A stretch of 64,000 nucleotides of DNA from Mycobacterium sp. NBC_00419 (lineage in GTDB: Bacteria; Actinomycetota; Actinomycetes; Mycobacteriales; Mycobacteriaceae), in NCBI RefSeq assembly GCF_036023875.1, contig NZ_CP107931.1, positions 2,790,001 through 2,854,000 on the forward strand. The letters are read 5' to 3'. This document shows, piece by piece, positions 41,578 to 50,642 of this stretch. A program made the translations under genes and the position numbers. Positions within the stretch are counted from its first letter, which is position 1. Every line of letters begins with the position of its first letter. Under the pieces are notes generated by a model. The model was not told the origin of the DNA and searched no databases. It saw only the letters and a program-made list of their open reading frames with translations.

Positions 41578-44441
41578 GCCAGCACAGCACCGAAACCCTG
41601 GTCGAGGGATCGTGGACCGCGCGCTGGATCCGGAAACTGGCGGTGCCGATCGTGCTGGCGTGGGTCGCCATCGCGGCGATCACCAACGCCGCGGTGCCCC
41701 AGCTCGAAGTGGTCGGCTGGGAACGGTCGGTGGGCCTCAACGCCCCCGACGCGCCGGGCATCCAGGCGATGCGGCATATCGGTCAGGTCTTCCACGAGTT
41801 CGACTCCGACAGCGCGGCGATGATCGTGCTCGAAGGGCAGCAGCCGCTGGGCCAGCAAGCGCACACGTTCTACGACGGACTCGTCAAGAAGCTCCAGGCG
41901 GACACCAAGCACGTCGAGCATGTCCAGGACTTCTGGGGTGATCCGCTGACTGCGGGCGGCTCCCAGAGCAAGGACGGCAAGGCCGCCCTGACGCAGGTCT
42001 ATCTCCGCGGCAACCAGGGCGAAGCGCAATCGAACGAATCCGTCGACGCCGTACGCAAAATCGTCGCCGACACGCCTCCCCCGCCGGGCGTCAAGGCCTA
42101 TGTCACCGGGGCGTCACCGCTGGTGACCGACAACTTCGAAGTTGGCAGCGCAGGCACCCACGAGGTCACCGCCATCACCTTCCTGGTGATCGCGATCATG
42201 CTCCTGTTCGTCTACCGCTCGGTGATCACCATGCTCATCGTGCTGGTGACGGTCGCCGTCGAGTTGGCGGCGGCCCGCGGTGTCGTAGCCTTCCTCGCCC
42301 ACGCCGGGGTCATCGGCCTGTCCACGTACGCCACGAATCTCCTTACCCTGCTTGCCATTGCGGCCGGCACGGATTATGCGATCTTCGTCGTCGGTCGCTA
42401 CCAGGAGGCGCGCAGCAACGGGCTGGAGCGAATTCCGGCCTATTACGACATGTACCGGGGCACCGTCCATGTCATCGTCGGTTCGGGACTGACCATCGCC
42501 GGGGCGGTGGCGTGCATGGCGTTCACCCGGCTGCCGTACTTCCAAACCCTCGGCGTCCCCGCCGCGATCGGGGTGCTGGTCACGCTGGCGGCCTCACTGA
42601 CGTTGGGTCCAGCCGTACTCCTGATCGCCACCAGATTCGGGTTGTTGGAACCCAAGGGACAGTTGCGTGCTCGTGGTTGGCGCCGCATCGGCGCCGCCAT
42701 CGTGCGCTGGCCGGGGCCCATCCTGATGGTGACGTGCGGGCTGGCGCTGATCGGGCTGTTCGCCTTACCCGGCTATCAGACCAGCTACGACAATCGGCCC
42801 TACATTCCGGCCACCGCGCCCGGCGTCGTCGGGATGGAGGCCGCCGAGCGGCACTTCACCGAGGCGCGGATCAACCCCGAGTTGCTGATGATCGAAACCG
42901 ATCACGACATGCGCAACCCTGCGGACATGCTGATCCTGGAGCGCGCGGCAAAAGCGGTTCTGCACACTCCCGGCGTCGCGCTGGTGCAGTCGATCACCCG
43001 TCCGCTCGGGACTCCAATCACGCACAGTTCCATTCCTTTTCAGATCAGCGCGTCGAGTGCCAGTCAGATCATGAACCTCGGCTATCAGAAGGATCGGGCC
43101 GACGATCTGCTCAGGCAGGCCGGCGAGATCGACAAAACCCTCGACGTTCTCCATCAGCAGCTCGCCCTGCAGCAGCAGAGCGCGGCGGTCACCCACGAGC
43201 AGACCGAGGCGTTCCACGACACCGTGGCGACGATGAACGAACTGCGGGACAAACTGGCCAACTTCGACGACCAGTTCCGCCCGCTGCGCAACTACTTCTA
43301 CTGGGAGCCGCACTGCTTCGACATCCCGATGTGTTCGGCGCTGCGTGACGTCTTCGACTCGTTGGACGGGATCTCCGAGCTGTCCGACAAGTTCACCAAC
43401 ATCACGGCAAGCCTGGACAAACTCGATGCGCTGCAACCGCAGTTGGTGGCCCTGATTCCGCCGCAGATCGCCATCCAGGAACGCAATCGTGAACTGACGC
43501 TGTCGAATTACGCGACCACCGGTGGAACCAACGCCCAGAGTGAGGAAGCCCTGCAGAACGCCACGGCGATGGGGCAGGCCTTCGACGACGCGAAGAACGA
43601 CGACACGTTCTACCTGCCGCCTGAAGCGTTCGACAACGCCGATTTCAAGCGGGGACTCAAGTTGTTCCTCTCGCCGGACGGCAAGGCTGCCCGATTCATC
43701 GTGACCCACCAGGGCAATCCGGCCGACCCGGAGGCCATCCCGCACATCGACGCGATGAAAGACGCGGTGTTCGATGCGCTGAAGGCGACGCCCATGTCCG
43801 ACGCCAAGATCTACGTGGCGGGAATCGGCTCGACCAACAAGGATCTCCAGGAGGGCATCAAGTACGACCTGCTGATCTCCGCATTGGCCGCGCTGGCCCT
43901 GATCCTGTTGATCATGATGTTCGTGACCCGCAGCATCGTCGCGGCAATCGTGATCGTCGGCACGGTCGCGGTGTCACTGGGAGCCTCAGTGGGATTGTCA
44001 GTTCTGGTGTGGCAGTACATCTTCGGTATCCATCTGTTCTGGATCGTGGTACCGCTGGCGATCGTTCTGCTACTCGCGGTCGGCGCCGACTACAACCTGT
44101 TGTTGGTGTCCCGGTTCAAGGAGGAGCTGCATGCCGGCTTGAACACCGGCATCATCAGGTCGATGGCCGGGACCGGGCGTGTGGTCACGGCCGCGGGCCT
44201 GGTGTTCTCGGCAACCATGGGGTCGTTCATCTTCAGCGACCTGGTGGTCCTCGGACAGATCGGGACGACGATCGGTCTGGGTCTGTTGTTCGACACGCTG
44301 ATCGTGCGGTCGTTCATGACACCGTCGATTGCCGCGCTGCTCGGTAAGTGGTTCTGGTGGCCGGTGCCGGTCCGTCAGCGCCCGGTCCCGGCCAAATGGC
44401 CGGCCCCGATCCAGAAGTCACCTGAGGAAGCGCTGACGTAG
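41574..44441 (+). CDS. mmpL: MmpL-family RND transporter
   Basis: A 955-residue RND exporter with 12 expected helices in two halves. The first half has a large periplasmic loop after helix 1 and the motif AAGTDYAIFVVGRYQEAR; the second half repeats it as VGADYNLLLVSRFKEE, where the Asp-Tyr pairs carry protons. Between them is a long soluble region with a heptad-rich segment (LLRQAGEIDKTLDVLHQQLA) typical of MmpL4/5-type coiled-coil arms. Substrate unknown: siderophore, glycopeptidolipid or drug export are all possible. Confidence 0.95.
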   Translation: MSQHSTETLVEGSWTARWIRKLAVPIVLAWVAIAAITNAAVPQLEVVGWERSVGLNAPDAPGIQAMRHIGQVFHEFDSDSAAMIVLEGQQPLGQQAHTFYDGLVKKLQADTKHVEHVQDFWGDPLTAGGSQSKDGKAALTQVYLRGNQGEAQSNESVDAVRKIVADTPPPPGVKAYVTGASPLVTDNFEVGSAGTHEVTAITFLVIAIMLLFVYRSVITMLIVLVTVAVELAAARGVVAFLAHAGVIGLSTYATNLLTLLAIAAGTDYAIFVVGRYQEARSNGLERIPAYYDMYRGTVHVIVGSGLTIAGAVACMAFTRLPYFQTLGVPAAIGVLVTLAASLTLGPAVLLIATRFGLLEPKGQLRARGWRRIGAAIVRWPGPILMVTCGLALIGLFALPGYQTSYDNRPYIPATAPGVVGMEAAERHFTEARINPELLMIETDHDMRNPADMLILERAAKAVLHTPGVALVQSITRPLGTPITHSSIPFQISASSASQIMNLGYQKDRADDLLRQAGEIDKTLDVLHQQLALQQQSAAVTHEQTEAFHDTVATMNELRDKLANFDDQFRPLRNYFYWEPHCFDIPMCSALRDVFDSLDGISELSDKFTNITASLDKLDALQPQLVALIPPQIAIQERNRELTLSNYATTGGTNAQSEEALQNATAMGQAFDDAKNDDTFYLPPEAFDNADFKRGLKLFLSPDGKAARFIVTHQGNPADPEAIPHIDAMKDAVFDALKATPMSDAKIYVAGIGSTNKDLQEGIKYDLLISALAALALILLIMMFVTRSIVAAIVIVGTVAVSLGASVGLSVLVWQYIFGIHLFWIVVPLAIVLLLAVGADYNLLLVSRFKEELHAGLNTGIIRSMAGTGRVVTAAGLVFSATMGSFIFSDLVVLGQIGTTIGLGLLFDTLIVRSFMTPSIAALLGKWFWWPVPVRQRPVPAKWPAPIQKSPEEALT

Positions 44442-44466
44442 CGGCGCGTTCGCATGGCGTGGCTGG

Positions 44467-45192
44467 CTAGCCTCTCCAGACCGCGCCAAGGATCGAGTGT
44501 GATTGCGGCGTCAGCGGTTCGGTGAGCTGCACGGGTGCCTGCGCCATGAAGCGCGGCTTCGTGCCGCGATGTTCGTCGGCGGCGTGGAGACAGAAGGGGT
44601 GCACCAGGTACACGTCACCTGGCGAACCGGCGGCGTAGGCGACGGGACGCTCGGCACTGGCTGCATCGAGCAGCGGAGCGATCTCTGCGGCCGTGCATGG
44701 TTCGGGATGGTCGGCGAAGACCGTCACAGCATCGTGGTGTGAGCCGACGCGGATCCGGGTCGGGGCGTCGTCCTCGCCCACCTCCGACAACAAGGTGAGT
44801 GCCAGCATGGTGTGCGGCCGGCCGCTGACAAGCCATGAGCCGTCAACGCACGGGGTATTGGCGTCGATATGCCACCCGCGGTCGTCGACACCGGGCTGCA
44901 CGGGAAACCGAATCGGGATGTTGCCCAAGGAGTATCGCGGTATCCAGCCACCCGCCCCGCAGATCGCGTCGAGTGCGTCGGCGAGGGCGGGGCTGTTGGC
45001 CAAGCGCTGGAAGGGTCCACCTCCGGTGAGGTCGGCAGCCCACACGACGGGTTGGTGCCAGGTGGACGGATCGTCGGGCGAGAGCCCGATCGATTGCCAC
45101 AGCGCCGCGCGCGCCTCGTCGGCCGCCGCGCGTAGGTCAGCCCGTTCGAGCTTGACGAACCCGTCCCGCAGGAATGCGTCGATGTCGATCAC
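44467..45192 (-). CDS. Phytanoyl-CoA dioxygenase-family protein
   Basis: A 241-residue Fe(II)/2-oxoglutarate oxygenase fold. The iron-binding HxD is WHIDANTPC and the distal His lies in YLVHPFCLHAADEHRG with a following Arg (KPRFMAQAP) for 2-oxoglutarate. The GTG start at 45192 lies 9 bases from the end of the beta-lactamase-fold gene, so the two are likely co-transcribed. It converges with mmpL. The substrate is unknown. Confidence 0.85.
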   Translation of the reverse strand: MIDIDAFLRDGFVKLERADLRAAADEARAALWQSIGLSPDDPSTWHQPVVWAADLTGGGPFQRLANSPALADALDAICGAGGWIPRYSLGNIPIRFPVQPGVDDRGWHIDANTPCVDGSWLVSGRPHTMLALTLLSEVGEDDAPTRIRVGSHHDAVTVFADHPEPCTAAEIAPLLDAASAERPVAYAAGSPGDVYLVHPFCLHAADEHRGTKPRFMAQAPVQLTEPLTPQSHSILGAVWRG

Positions 45193-45201
45193 ACTGTGCG
45201 T

Positions 45202-46221
45202 CTACCCGTCGCATCCATCCACATCCACCAGAAGGCGTATCGCGATCTCATCAACCGCAACAGCAGTATTGGCCAAGATGACCACAGCGGCGGCGGCGTT
45301 CCGGTCGAGTGCCAGCATGCTGGAGAAGCCACCTGTTGTGCCGTTGTGCCAGGTGATGTCCACGTCTGCGACTCGATCGGTGAACCATGCGTAACCCACC
45401 CGGCTTTGGTTGTCGGCGGCCCATCGCGGTTGGAGCGCGGTAAGGCCTGGCGCTGTACCGTCGAGCAGGGCCTGTGCGTAGCGAGCCATGTCGGCCGGTG
45501 TTGAGCGCACGCCACCGGCAGGTGCGTAGGCGCCCAACGTCCATGCCTGCTCGCTCTTGCCGTGCGCGTTCCATCCTGTTGGTGCAGCGTCGGGCAGATC
45601 GCGGATGGACAATGGAGTGGTCGAGTGCTTCATCCCGAGCGGGGCGAACAGTTGGCGGTCCAGCGACTCGGGATAGCCGGCCCCGGCATGGACCGCTAGT
45701 GCCTGGCCGAGCAAAGCTGTACCGAGGTTGGAATACCTAAACGCCCCTCTGCCAGTCGTTTTCGCAACCCTGGCCTGTGCGAGCAACGTCGGCAGATCCG
45801 CGGTGTACGGGTTGCGGTGCCGCAGGACGGCGGCATATGCCTGCACCTGATCTCGGGCACGAGGGGCGATGCGCGGCAGCCCGGACCGGTGACTGGCGAG
45901 GTCCTCGAGTGACACACGGCCCGCGGGGCTGCCGCCAAGATCGAGCAAGTCCCCAAGAGGCGTATCGGCGCCCAGCTCGCCTGACTCGACAGCGTGTGCA
46001 AAGAGCAGCGAAGTCATGGTCTTGGTGATGGATCCGATTTCGTACACCGTGTCGGGTCCCGCCCCGAAGTGTGCGGCGCGGTGAAAGCTGCCCCGGATGT
46101 GGACGGCGCTGACTCGTTCGCCGAGACCTGCGGCTCGCACCAGCGGTCCGAGGCGCGCGATCAGATCGGAGTCGCCTGTCGCAGGTCCAAGTCCGGGAGA
46201 GCGACATGCTGCGGAATGCAC
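45202..46221 (-). CDS. Serine hydrolase, class C beta-lactamase fold
   Basis: About 339 residues in a frame open to 46596. The start is uncertain; a GTG at 46221 is used because upstream residues look non-coding and no in-frame ATG precedes the domain. The nucleophile motif is S-I-T-K in YEIGSITKTMTSLLFAHA, followed by ASHRSGLPRI, the Tyr-Ser-Asn motif FRYSNLGTALLGQAL and HNGTTGGFSSML in the place of the KTG motif. Such proteins are esterases, peptidases or amidases. No signal peptide is seen with this start. Confidence 0.78.
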   Translation of the reverse strand: MHSAACRSPGLGPATGDSDLIARLGPLVRAAGLGERVSAVHIRGSFHRAAHFGAGPDTVYEIGSITKTMTSLLFAHAVESGELGADTPLGDLLDLGGSPAGRVSLEDLASHRSGLPRIAPRARDQVQAYAAVLRHRNPYTADLPTLLAQARVAKTTGRGAFRYSNLGTALLGQALAVHAGAGYPESLDRQLFAPLGMKHSTTPLSIRDLPDAAPTGWNAHGKSEQAWTLGAYAPAGGVRSTPADMARYAQALLDGTAPGLTALQPRWAADNQSRVGYAWFTDRVADVDITWHNGTTGGFSSMLALDRNAAAAVVILANTAVAVDEIAIRLLVDVDGCDG

Positions 46222-46284
46222 TCCACTGACTGTAATCAGGACTCCTGACGTCGCTTCTCCTGAAATGTGGCGCGCAGGGGTCCG

Positions 46285-46300
46285 GGCTGCCCGGGCAGCC
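46285..46300. repeat. 16-base GC palindrome in a divergent gap
   Basis: GGCTGCCCGGGCAGCC is a perfect palindrome in the 234-base gap between the serine hydrolase and the SpoIIM-like gene. It could be an operator or a stable hairpin; no T tract follows. Confidence 0.4.
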
Positions 46301-46455
46301 GCGCGTCGTTGGAGTCTCGACGATATCGGCACCAGAGAATCAATCGCCTTGAGGCGGGGTAGACCATGGGCGCCTTGTTGGGCGGTGGTCGACTTCCTTC
46401 GGCCAGCGCCGAACACCGCGGTACTGGTAGGTGCAGAGTGGAGAGGAGGGTCGGA

Positions 46456-47082
46456 ATGACCGTCCGACAATGGCGTCCGTTCCGCATCATCGCTGAGAAC
46501 GCCGGGGTATATCTGGCGGCGAACGCGGCGACGTACGGCGTGTTTCTGGTCGGCTTCGGTCTGGCGCTGGCCATCCCGGAACTCAGCCAGGCGCAATACA
46601 CACGGTTACAGGAAGACGGCACAGCGGATCTCGTCCAGTCGCTGATCGCCCGCCCCTGGCTATTCGCACTGACGATTCTCGCGGTCAACACACTCAAGCT
46701 GGGTGCGCTGACCATTGTTGCGCCGTCGATGGTCGTGCCGTTCGCCGGCATTGCGCTGTTCGCCTACTGGGCCTTTACGACGGGGATGACGCTCGTCCCA
46801 ACCAGCGAGATCGGCTGGGTGGCCCTGATCCCGCACTCGCTCACGCTGATCATCGAGTTTCAGGCCTACCTCCTGCTGGTGTTGGGTGTGTATCTGCTCG
46901 GCACTTCCTGGATGCAACCCCGAACTATTGGAGCCGAGACCCGTCGGCAGGGCTACCGTCGCGGGCTGAAGGACCTCGGCTGGCTGATGCTGCCGGCTCT
47001 GGCCTTGCTCGTCGTGGGCGCGGTATACGAGGCGTTCTCGTTGCGCTACTTAGTGCACCCGCTGGCAGACTGGCTGTTATAG
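46456..47082 (+). CDS. SpoIIM-like (DUF95) membrane protein
   Basis: 208 residues with about five transmembrane helices: YLAANAATYGVFLVGFGLAL, LFALTILAVNTLKLGALTIV, VVPFAGIALFAYWAFTTGM, LIEFQAYLLLVLGVYLLGTS and WLMLPALALLVVGAVYEAFS. The order and the IPHSLTLIIEFQAY motif resemble the stage II sporulation protein M family, widespread in non-sporulating actinobacteria. The ATG at 46456 follows GAGGAGGG. Function unknown outside sporulation. Confidence 0.7.
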   Translation: MTVRQWRPFRIIAENAGVYLAANAATYGVFLVGFGLALAIPELSQAQYTRLQEDGTADLVQSLIARPWLFALTILAVNTLKLGALTIVAPSMVVPFAGIALFAYWAFTTGMTLVPTSEIGWVALIPHSLTLIIEFQAYLLLVLGVYLLGTSWMQPRTIGAETRRQGYRRGLKDLGWLMLPALALLVVGAVYEAFSLRYLVHPLADWLL

Positions 47083-47325
47083 CGCCGGTCCGGCCCCAAA
47101 CTGTCGGCACCCCAGCGAGGAAGTATGCCGAGATCAATGAGCAGTTCGTCGCCGAGCAGGGCGAGCCAGTCGGGGCTTGTTCGGCCTAATCTCGCCGAGA
47201 AGTGGTGTCGTCGTCCAGGTCGATGATGTTGCCGTACTCGTCGAACCAGTGCACGGCTTCAGGACAGGTCCGCGGTGCACTTAGGCACGGCCCAGAACCG
47301 GGAGCAGGCGACTAATCTGGAGCCC

Positions 47326-47592
47326 ATGAGCACTCAGGTGCCGGGGGGCGTCGTCCACGAACTTCCACCAGACCTGCGTGCCGCGTTGCTCGCCAATGCC
47401 ACCGCATTGGAACTCTGGAAAGACTGCACGCCGCTGGGCCGCAACGAATTCATCTGCTGGGTCGAGGACGCCAAGCAGCAGAAAACCCGGGAACGGCGCA
47501 TCCTGCGCACCCAGGAAGAACTCGAAGAAGGCAAGCGGCGGCCGTGCTGCTGGCCGGGCTGCAAGCACCGCGAGCGCACCGGCAAGGCCTGA
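47326..47592 (+). CDS. YdeI/OmpD-associated-like small protein
   Basis: 88 residues. The middle matches the YdeI/OmdA C-terminal domain: HELPPDLRAALLANATALEL, LGRNEFICWVEDAKQQKTRERRI. Proteins of this family protect against cationic peptides or bacteriocins in other bacteria (family knowledge). The tail RRPCCWPGCKHRERTGKA is unusual for its three cysteines and a His, which could bind metal. The ATG at 47326 has GGAG 5 bases upstream. It converges with the CGNR gene at 4 bases. Confidence 0.75.
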   Translation: MSTQVPGGVVHELPPDLRAALLANATALELWKDCTPLGRNEFICWVEDAKQQKTRERRILRTQEELEEGKRRPCCWPGCKHRERTGKA

Positions 47593-47596
47593 CCGA

Positions 47597-48184
47597 CTAG
47601 GACCGGCCGGCGCGGGTGCGCTGGTAGTGCCGCGCCGCCCGCACCCGATTGCCGCAGCCGTCCGAGCACCATTCCCGTCGGGGGTGGGCCTTGATGAAAT
47701 ACAGCACGCAGCCGGGGGCGTAACAGGCGCGCAGCCGGGTGGCGGTCGGGCCGGTGACGACATCGAGTGACTCGCGGGCGATCGCCGCCAAGCCGGTTCT
47801 GATCGCCGAACCGCGCACCAGCTGCTCGCATTCGAGCCGACCGTCGTGAACCACCAGATGGATCTGAGGCAACCCCGCGACCGCCGCGTTCACCGCGGCC
47901 ACTGCCGCGTCGACGTCGATCGCGGGTAGCGCCGAGGCCCGAGTATCCCCGGTGTTGTGGGCGGCCAGTCGACGCAGGGCATCGCGCAGCATCCGGGAAT
48001 CGGTGAACTCGTCCTCGGTGGGGTCGTCGAGTTCGTCGTCAGCGCCGACGCCGGCGGCGGCCAACCAATCACGCAGCGCCTCCGGCGAGTCGAGTGCGTC
48101 GTGCACGCCGGAGGTGTCGGCCCAGATGGTGTTCATAAACCGGACTGGCAACGGTTCATCAGGCAACACCATGACCGGCGTCAT
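47597..48184 (-). CDS. CGNR zinc-finger transcriptional regulator (ABATE domain)
   Basis: 195 residues: an N-terminal ABATE domain (LPVRFMNTIWADTSGVHDAL, SPEALRDWLAAAG) and a C-terminal CGNR zinc finger with RACYAPGCVLYFIKAHPRREWCSDGCGNRVRAARH, which has the four cysteines. Such proteins are thought to be stress-linked transcription factors. The ATG at 48184 is used; a GTG at 48193 is possible. It diverges from the AhpD-like gene across a 110-base gap holding an inverted repeat, its likely site. Confidence 0.88.
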   Translation of the reverse strand: MTPVMVLPDEPLPVRFMNTIWADTSGVHDALDSPEALRDWLAAAGVGADDELDDPTEDEFTDSRMLRDALRRLAAHNTGDTRASALPAIDVDAAVAAVNAAVAGLPQIHLVVHDGRLECEQLVRGSAIRTGLAAIARESLDVVTGPTATRLRACYAPGCVLYFIKAHPRREWCSDGCGNRVRAARHYQRTRAGRS

Positions 48185-48245
48185 GCGTCCCACATTATCA
48201 CGGGTGAATGGACTTGCATCCGTTAGACCAACGTGCTACTACTTC

Positions 48246-48273
48246 TAATGGTTGCCAACACGAGTAACCATTA
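48246..48273. promoter_or_regulatory. Inverted repeat between the CGNR and AhpD-like genes
   Basis: TAATGGTT-N12-AACCATTA, perfect 8-base arms, 20 bases before the AhpD-like start and 61 bases before the CGNR start. It sits where a divergent regulator would bind. Confidence 0.65.
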
Positions 48274-48293
48274 GACATTTGAGAGGACCCGAC

Positions 48294-48830
48294 ATGACCA
48301 CCTTCACTGCGGTTCAGCCCGAGAACGCCACCGGAACCGCCGCCGACCTATTGGCGCAGGTCCAGAAAGCGCTGGGAGTGACGCCCAACATGACAAAGGT
48401 GATGGCCAACAGCCCGGGGTTGCTCCGCAGCTACCTCGCCCTGTCCGGCGCCGTCTCCAAGGGCGTGCTGTCCGGGCCGGTCCGGGAACGGCTGGCGATC
48501 GCCACCGCCCAGCTCAACGGCTGCGAGTACTGCCTGTCCGCGCACACCCACTTCGGTGCCACTGCTGCCAAGCTCAGCGCCGAGGAGCTGGACAGTGCGC
48601 GGCGCGGCCGATCGCAGGACGCGCATGTCGAGGCCCTGTTGACGTTGTCCAACGCGATTGCCGCCAACGCCGGTGACGTGGATGAAGCCGATCTGGCTGC
48701 GGCCCGCCTCGGCGGGGTCACCGAGGAAGAGATCGGCGAGTTGGTCGCCAACCTTGCGCTGAACATCCTGACCAACTACTTCAACGTCCTGGCCAAGGTG
48801 GACAACGACTGGCCGGCCGTGACGCTGTGA
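48294..48830 (+). CDS. Carboxymuconolactone decarboxylase/AhpD-family protein
   Basis: 178 residues, all-helical AhpD fold. The redox motif is [15 protein letters not shown], with CxxC followed by His as in AhpD-type peroxidase partners. The ATG at 48294 follows GAGAGGA. It overlaps the next gene by 4 bases. A role in thiol-dependent peroxide defence is inferred from the motif; a decarboxylase role is less likely since the CxxC is intact. Confidence 0.9.
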   Translation: MTTFTAVQPENATGTAADLLAQVQKALGVTPNMTKVMANSPGLLRSYLALSGAVSKGVLSGPVRERLAIATAQLNGCEYCLSAHTHFGATAAKLSAEELDSARRGRSQDAHVEALLTLSNAIAANAGDVDEADLAAARLGGVTEEEIGELVANLALNILTNYFNVLAKVDNDWPAVTL

Positions 48831-49294
48831 GTACCCCCCGACCACCGATACCGCCGTTCGACCTCGACACGGCGACACAGAAGGTCCAGGCGGCAGAGGA
48901 TGCGTGGAACAGCCGAGATCCACATCTGGTCAGCCTGGCCTACACGCCGGACTCGTTGTGGCGCAACCGCGATCAGTTCGTCACCGGCCGGCAGGAGATC
49001 GTTGCATTCCTCACGGCGAAGTGGGATCGGGAGCTCGACTATGCGCTGCGTAAGAGCTTGTGGGGATTCCGGGAGAACCGGATGGCGGTGCGCTTCCAGT
49101 ACGAGTGGCACGACGCTGGTGGACAGTGGTACCGCAGCTACGGAAACGAGCTGTGGGAGTTCGACGACAGCGGGCTGATGCGACGCCGCGAGGCCAGTAT
49201 CAACGACGTGGCGATCTCGCAGGCTGATCGCCGTATCTTCGGGCCGCGGCCGGACAGTGAACGCGGGCCCGGGCACGACATCCCGCTGGACTAG
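48827..49294 (+). CDS. DUF1348 / SnoaL-like protein
   Basis: 155 residues of the NTF2-like DUF1348 family: [60 protein letters not shown] and [15 protein letters not shown]. The catalytic activity of this family is not established. The GTG overlaps the AhpD-like TGA, giving a two-gene operon. Confidence 0.88.
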   Translation: MSTPRPPIPPFDLDTATQKVQAAEDAWNSRDPHLVSLAYTPDSLWRNRDQFVTGRQEIVAFLTAKWDRELDYALRKSLWGFRENRMAVRFQYEWHDAGGQWYRSYGNELWEFDDSGLMRRREASINDVAISQADRRIFGPRPDSERGPGHDIPLD

Positions 49295-49316
49295 CGAATC
49301 TCCTGAGGCCCCAGCC

Positions 49317-50456
49317 TCATTCGTTTCGCGCGCGGTGGTAGATCCTCGCGGCCTCGACGCGGTTGCCCGCGCCGAGCTTGCGCAGGATGCGGCCGACGTG
49401 AGCCTTGGCGGTGCTCTCGGTGATGAACAACCGAGCGGCGATCTGGGCGTTGGTGGCCCCGTCGGACACCAGTGCCAGTACCTCCAGCTCACGTCGGCTC
49501 AGCGTGCGGTCGGCCTTGGACTCCGGCCCGGCGAACATGGCCTCCGCGGTGCGAGTCGCGGCGGTGGCCTCCGCCGGCGCGCTGATCATCTCGACCCGAC
49601 TCTCGAGATATTCGGTGACCACCGACCGGGTCTGCGTCAGCAGCGCCGCCACCTCGTCGGCCTGGCTGCGCAGCTTCTCCGCCAGGTGCGCGCGTTCGAT
49701 CGCGTAACCAAGACCTTCGGCGAACGCCCACAACACATCTCGATCGAACTCGTCGACACCGTCGGGATCCTTCGGGCGTTGGAGTTCCCGGTCGGCGTGC
49801 AGGAATCCGATGACCCTGCCTTCCGGCATGATCGGCGCCGCGACGTAGCAGTTCGTCTGGTAGTGACCGACCAGCGGCTTGTAGGTGTTGGGATTGTTCA
49901 GAGCATCCCGAATCAGCAGGGGCACCCGGCGGCGGGCCAGTTCCGATTCCATGATCCGCTCGTCCAACGGCGCGGGGTGCTCGCGACTGTAGGCCAGGAA
50001 GGCGCGTGCAGCATCGGGGTCACCGCGCACGTACACGGCTTCGGCGAGCATGTCGCTGCCGGATACCCCGTAGATGACCGAACGATCGAAGTTGCCGGCC
50101 TCGCAGACAGCCCTCGGCGCTTCGGCGACGATGGCGTCGACGGAGGTGGCAGATCGCAGTCGGCCCAGCGCTTGCTGCACCCGGGCGTAGGTGCGCAGTC
50201 GGCGCTGGGCGTGGCTCTCGGTCAGCTCCTCGCGCAGTTCGAACAGCCGGACCAGCGTCTGACAGCGCTGGGCCAGTTCTCCATTCGCCTGGGCATCGAT
50301 ATCGCCCTCGACCACCGACAAGGCCTCACCCAGCGCGTCGGTGAGGGAGGTGTAGCCGCCCGCTTCGAGGTCGACTCCCACTTCGGCGAGAGCTTCGACG
50401 ATGCGGGCGGACAGCCCCTCGTCGGCCCCGTCACGCGCCGCCAGCCCGCCTGCCAT
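49317..50456 (-). CDS. GAF-domain LuxR-type transcriptional regulator
   Basis: 379 residues. A GAF-like sensor spans about 100-265 (VQQALGRLRSATSVDAIVAE, FDRSVIYGVSGSDML, YVAAPIMPEGRVIGFLHADR); a short coiled coil follows (AEKLRSQADEVAALLTQTRS), then a LuxR HTH at about 318-375 (LSRRELEVLALVSDGATNAQ, ITESTAKAHVGRILRKLG). The ATG at 50456 is preferred over 50525. No receiver domain, so it is not a classical response regulator. It diverges from the FAD oxidoreductase and may control it. Confidence 0.9.
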   Translation of the reverse strand: MAGGLAARDGADEGLSARIVEALAEVGVDLEAGGYTSLTDALGEALSVVEGDIDAQANGELAQRCQTLVRLFELREELTESHAQRRLRTYARVQQALGRLRSATSVDAIVAEAPRAVCEAGNFDRSVIYGVSGSDMLAEAVYVRGDPDAARAFLAYSREHPAPLDERIMESELARRRVPLLIRDALNNPNTYKPLVGHYQTNCYVAAPIMPEGRVIGFLHADRELQRPKDPDGVDEFDRDVLWAFAEGLGYAIERAHLAEKLRSQADEVAALLTQTRSVVTEYLESRVEMISAPAEATAATRTAEAMFAGPESKADRTLSRRELEVLALVSDGATNAQIAARLFITESTAKAHVGRILRKLGAGNRVEAARIYHRARNE

Positions 50457-50642
50457 CGCGCGACCATAACGCAGACGCCGCCGCTGGCATCCCCATTCGC
50501 GCCGCAGCCGCTGCGAGCCCGGCACGGGGGCGGATATCGCTCCAAGGTCCTATGTTTTGTGGACTTTCGGGGGGTCGTCGGATCGGCCCGGCGGCCGTAG
50601 CTTTGCCTCGGGCACCAGATCGCCCCGGAAGGCATGTGACTG

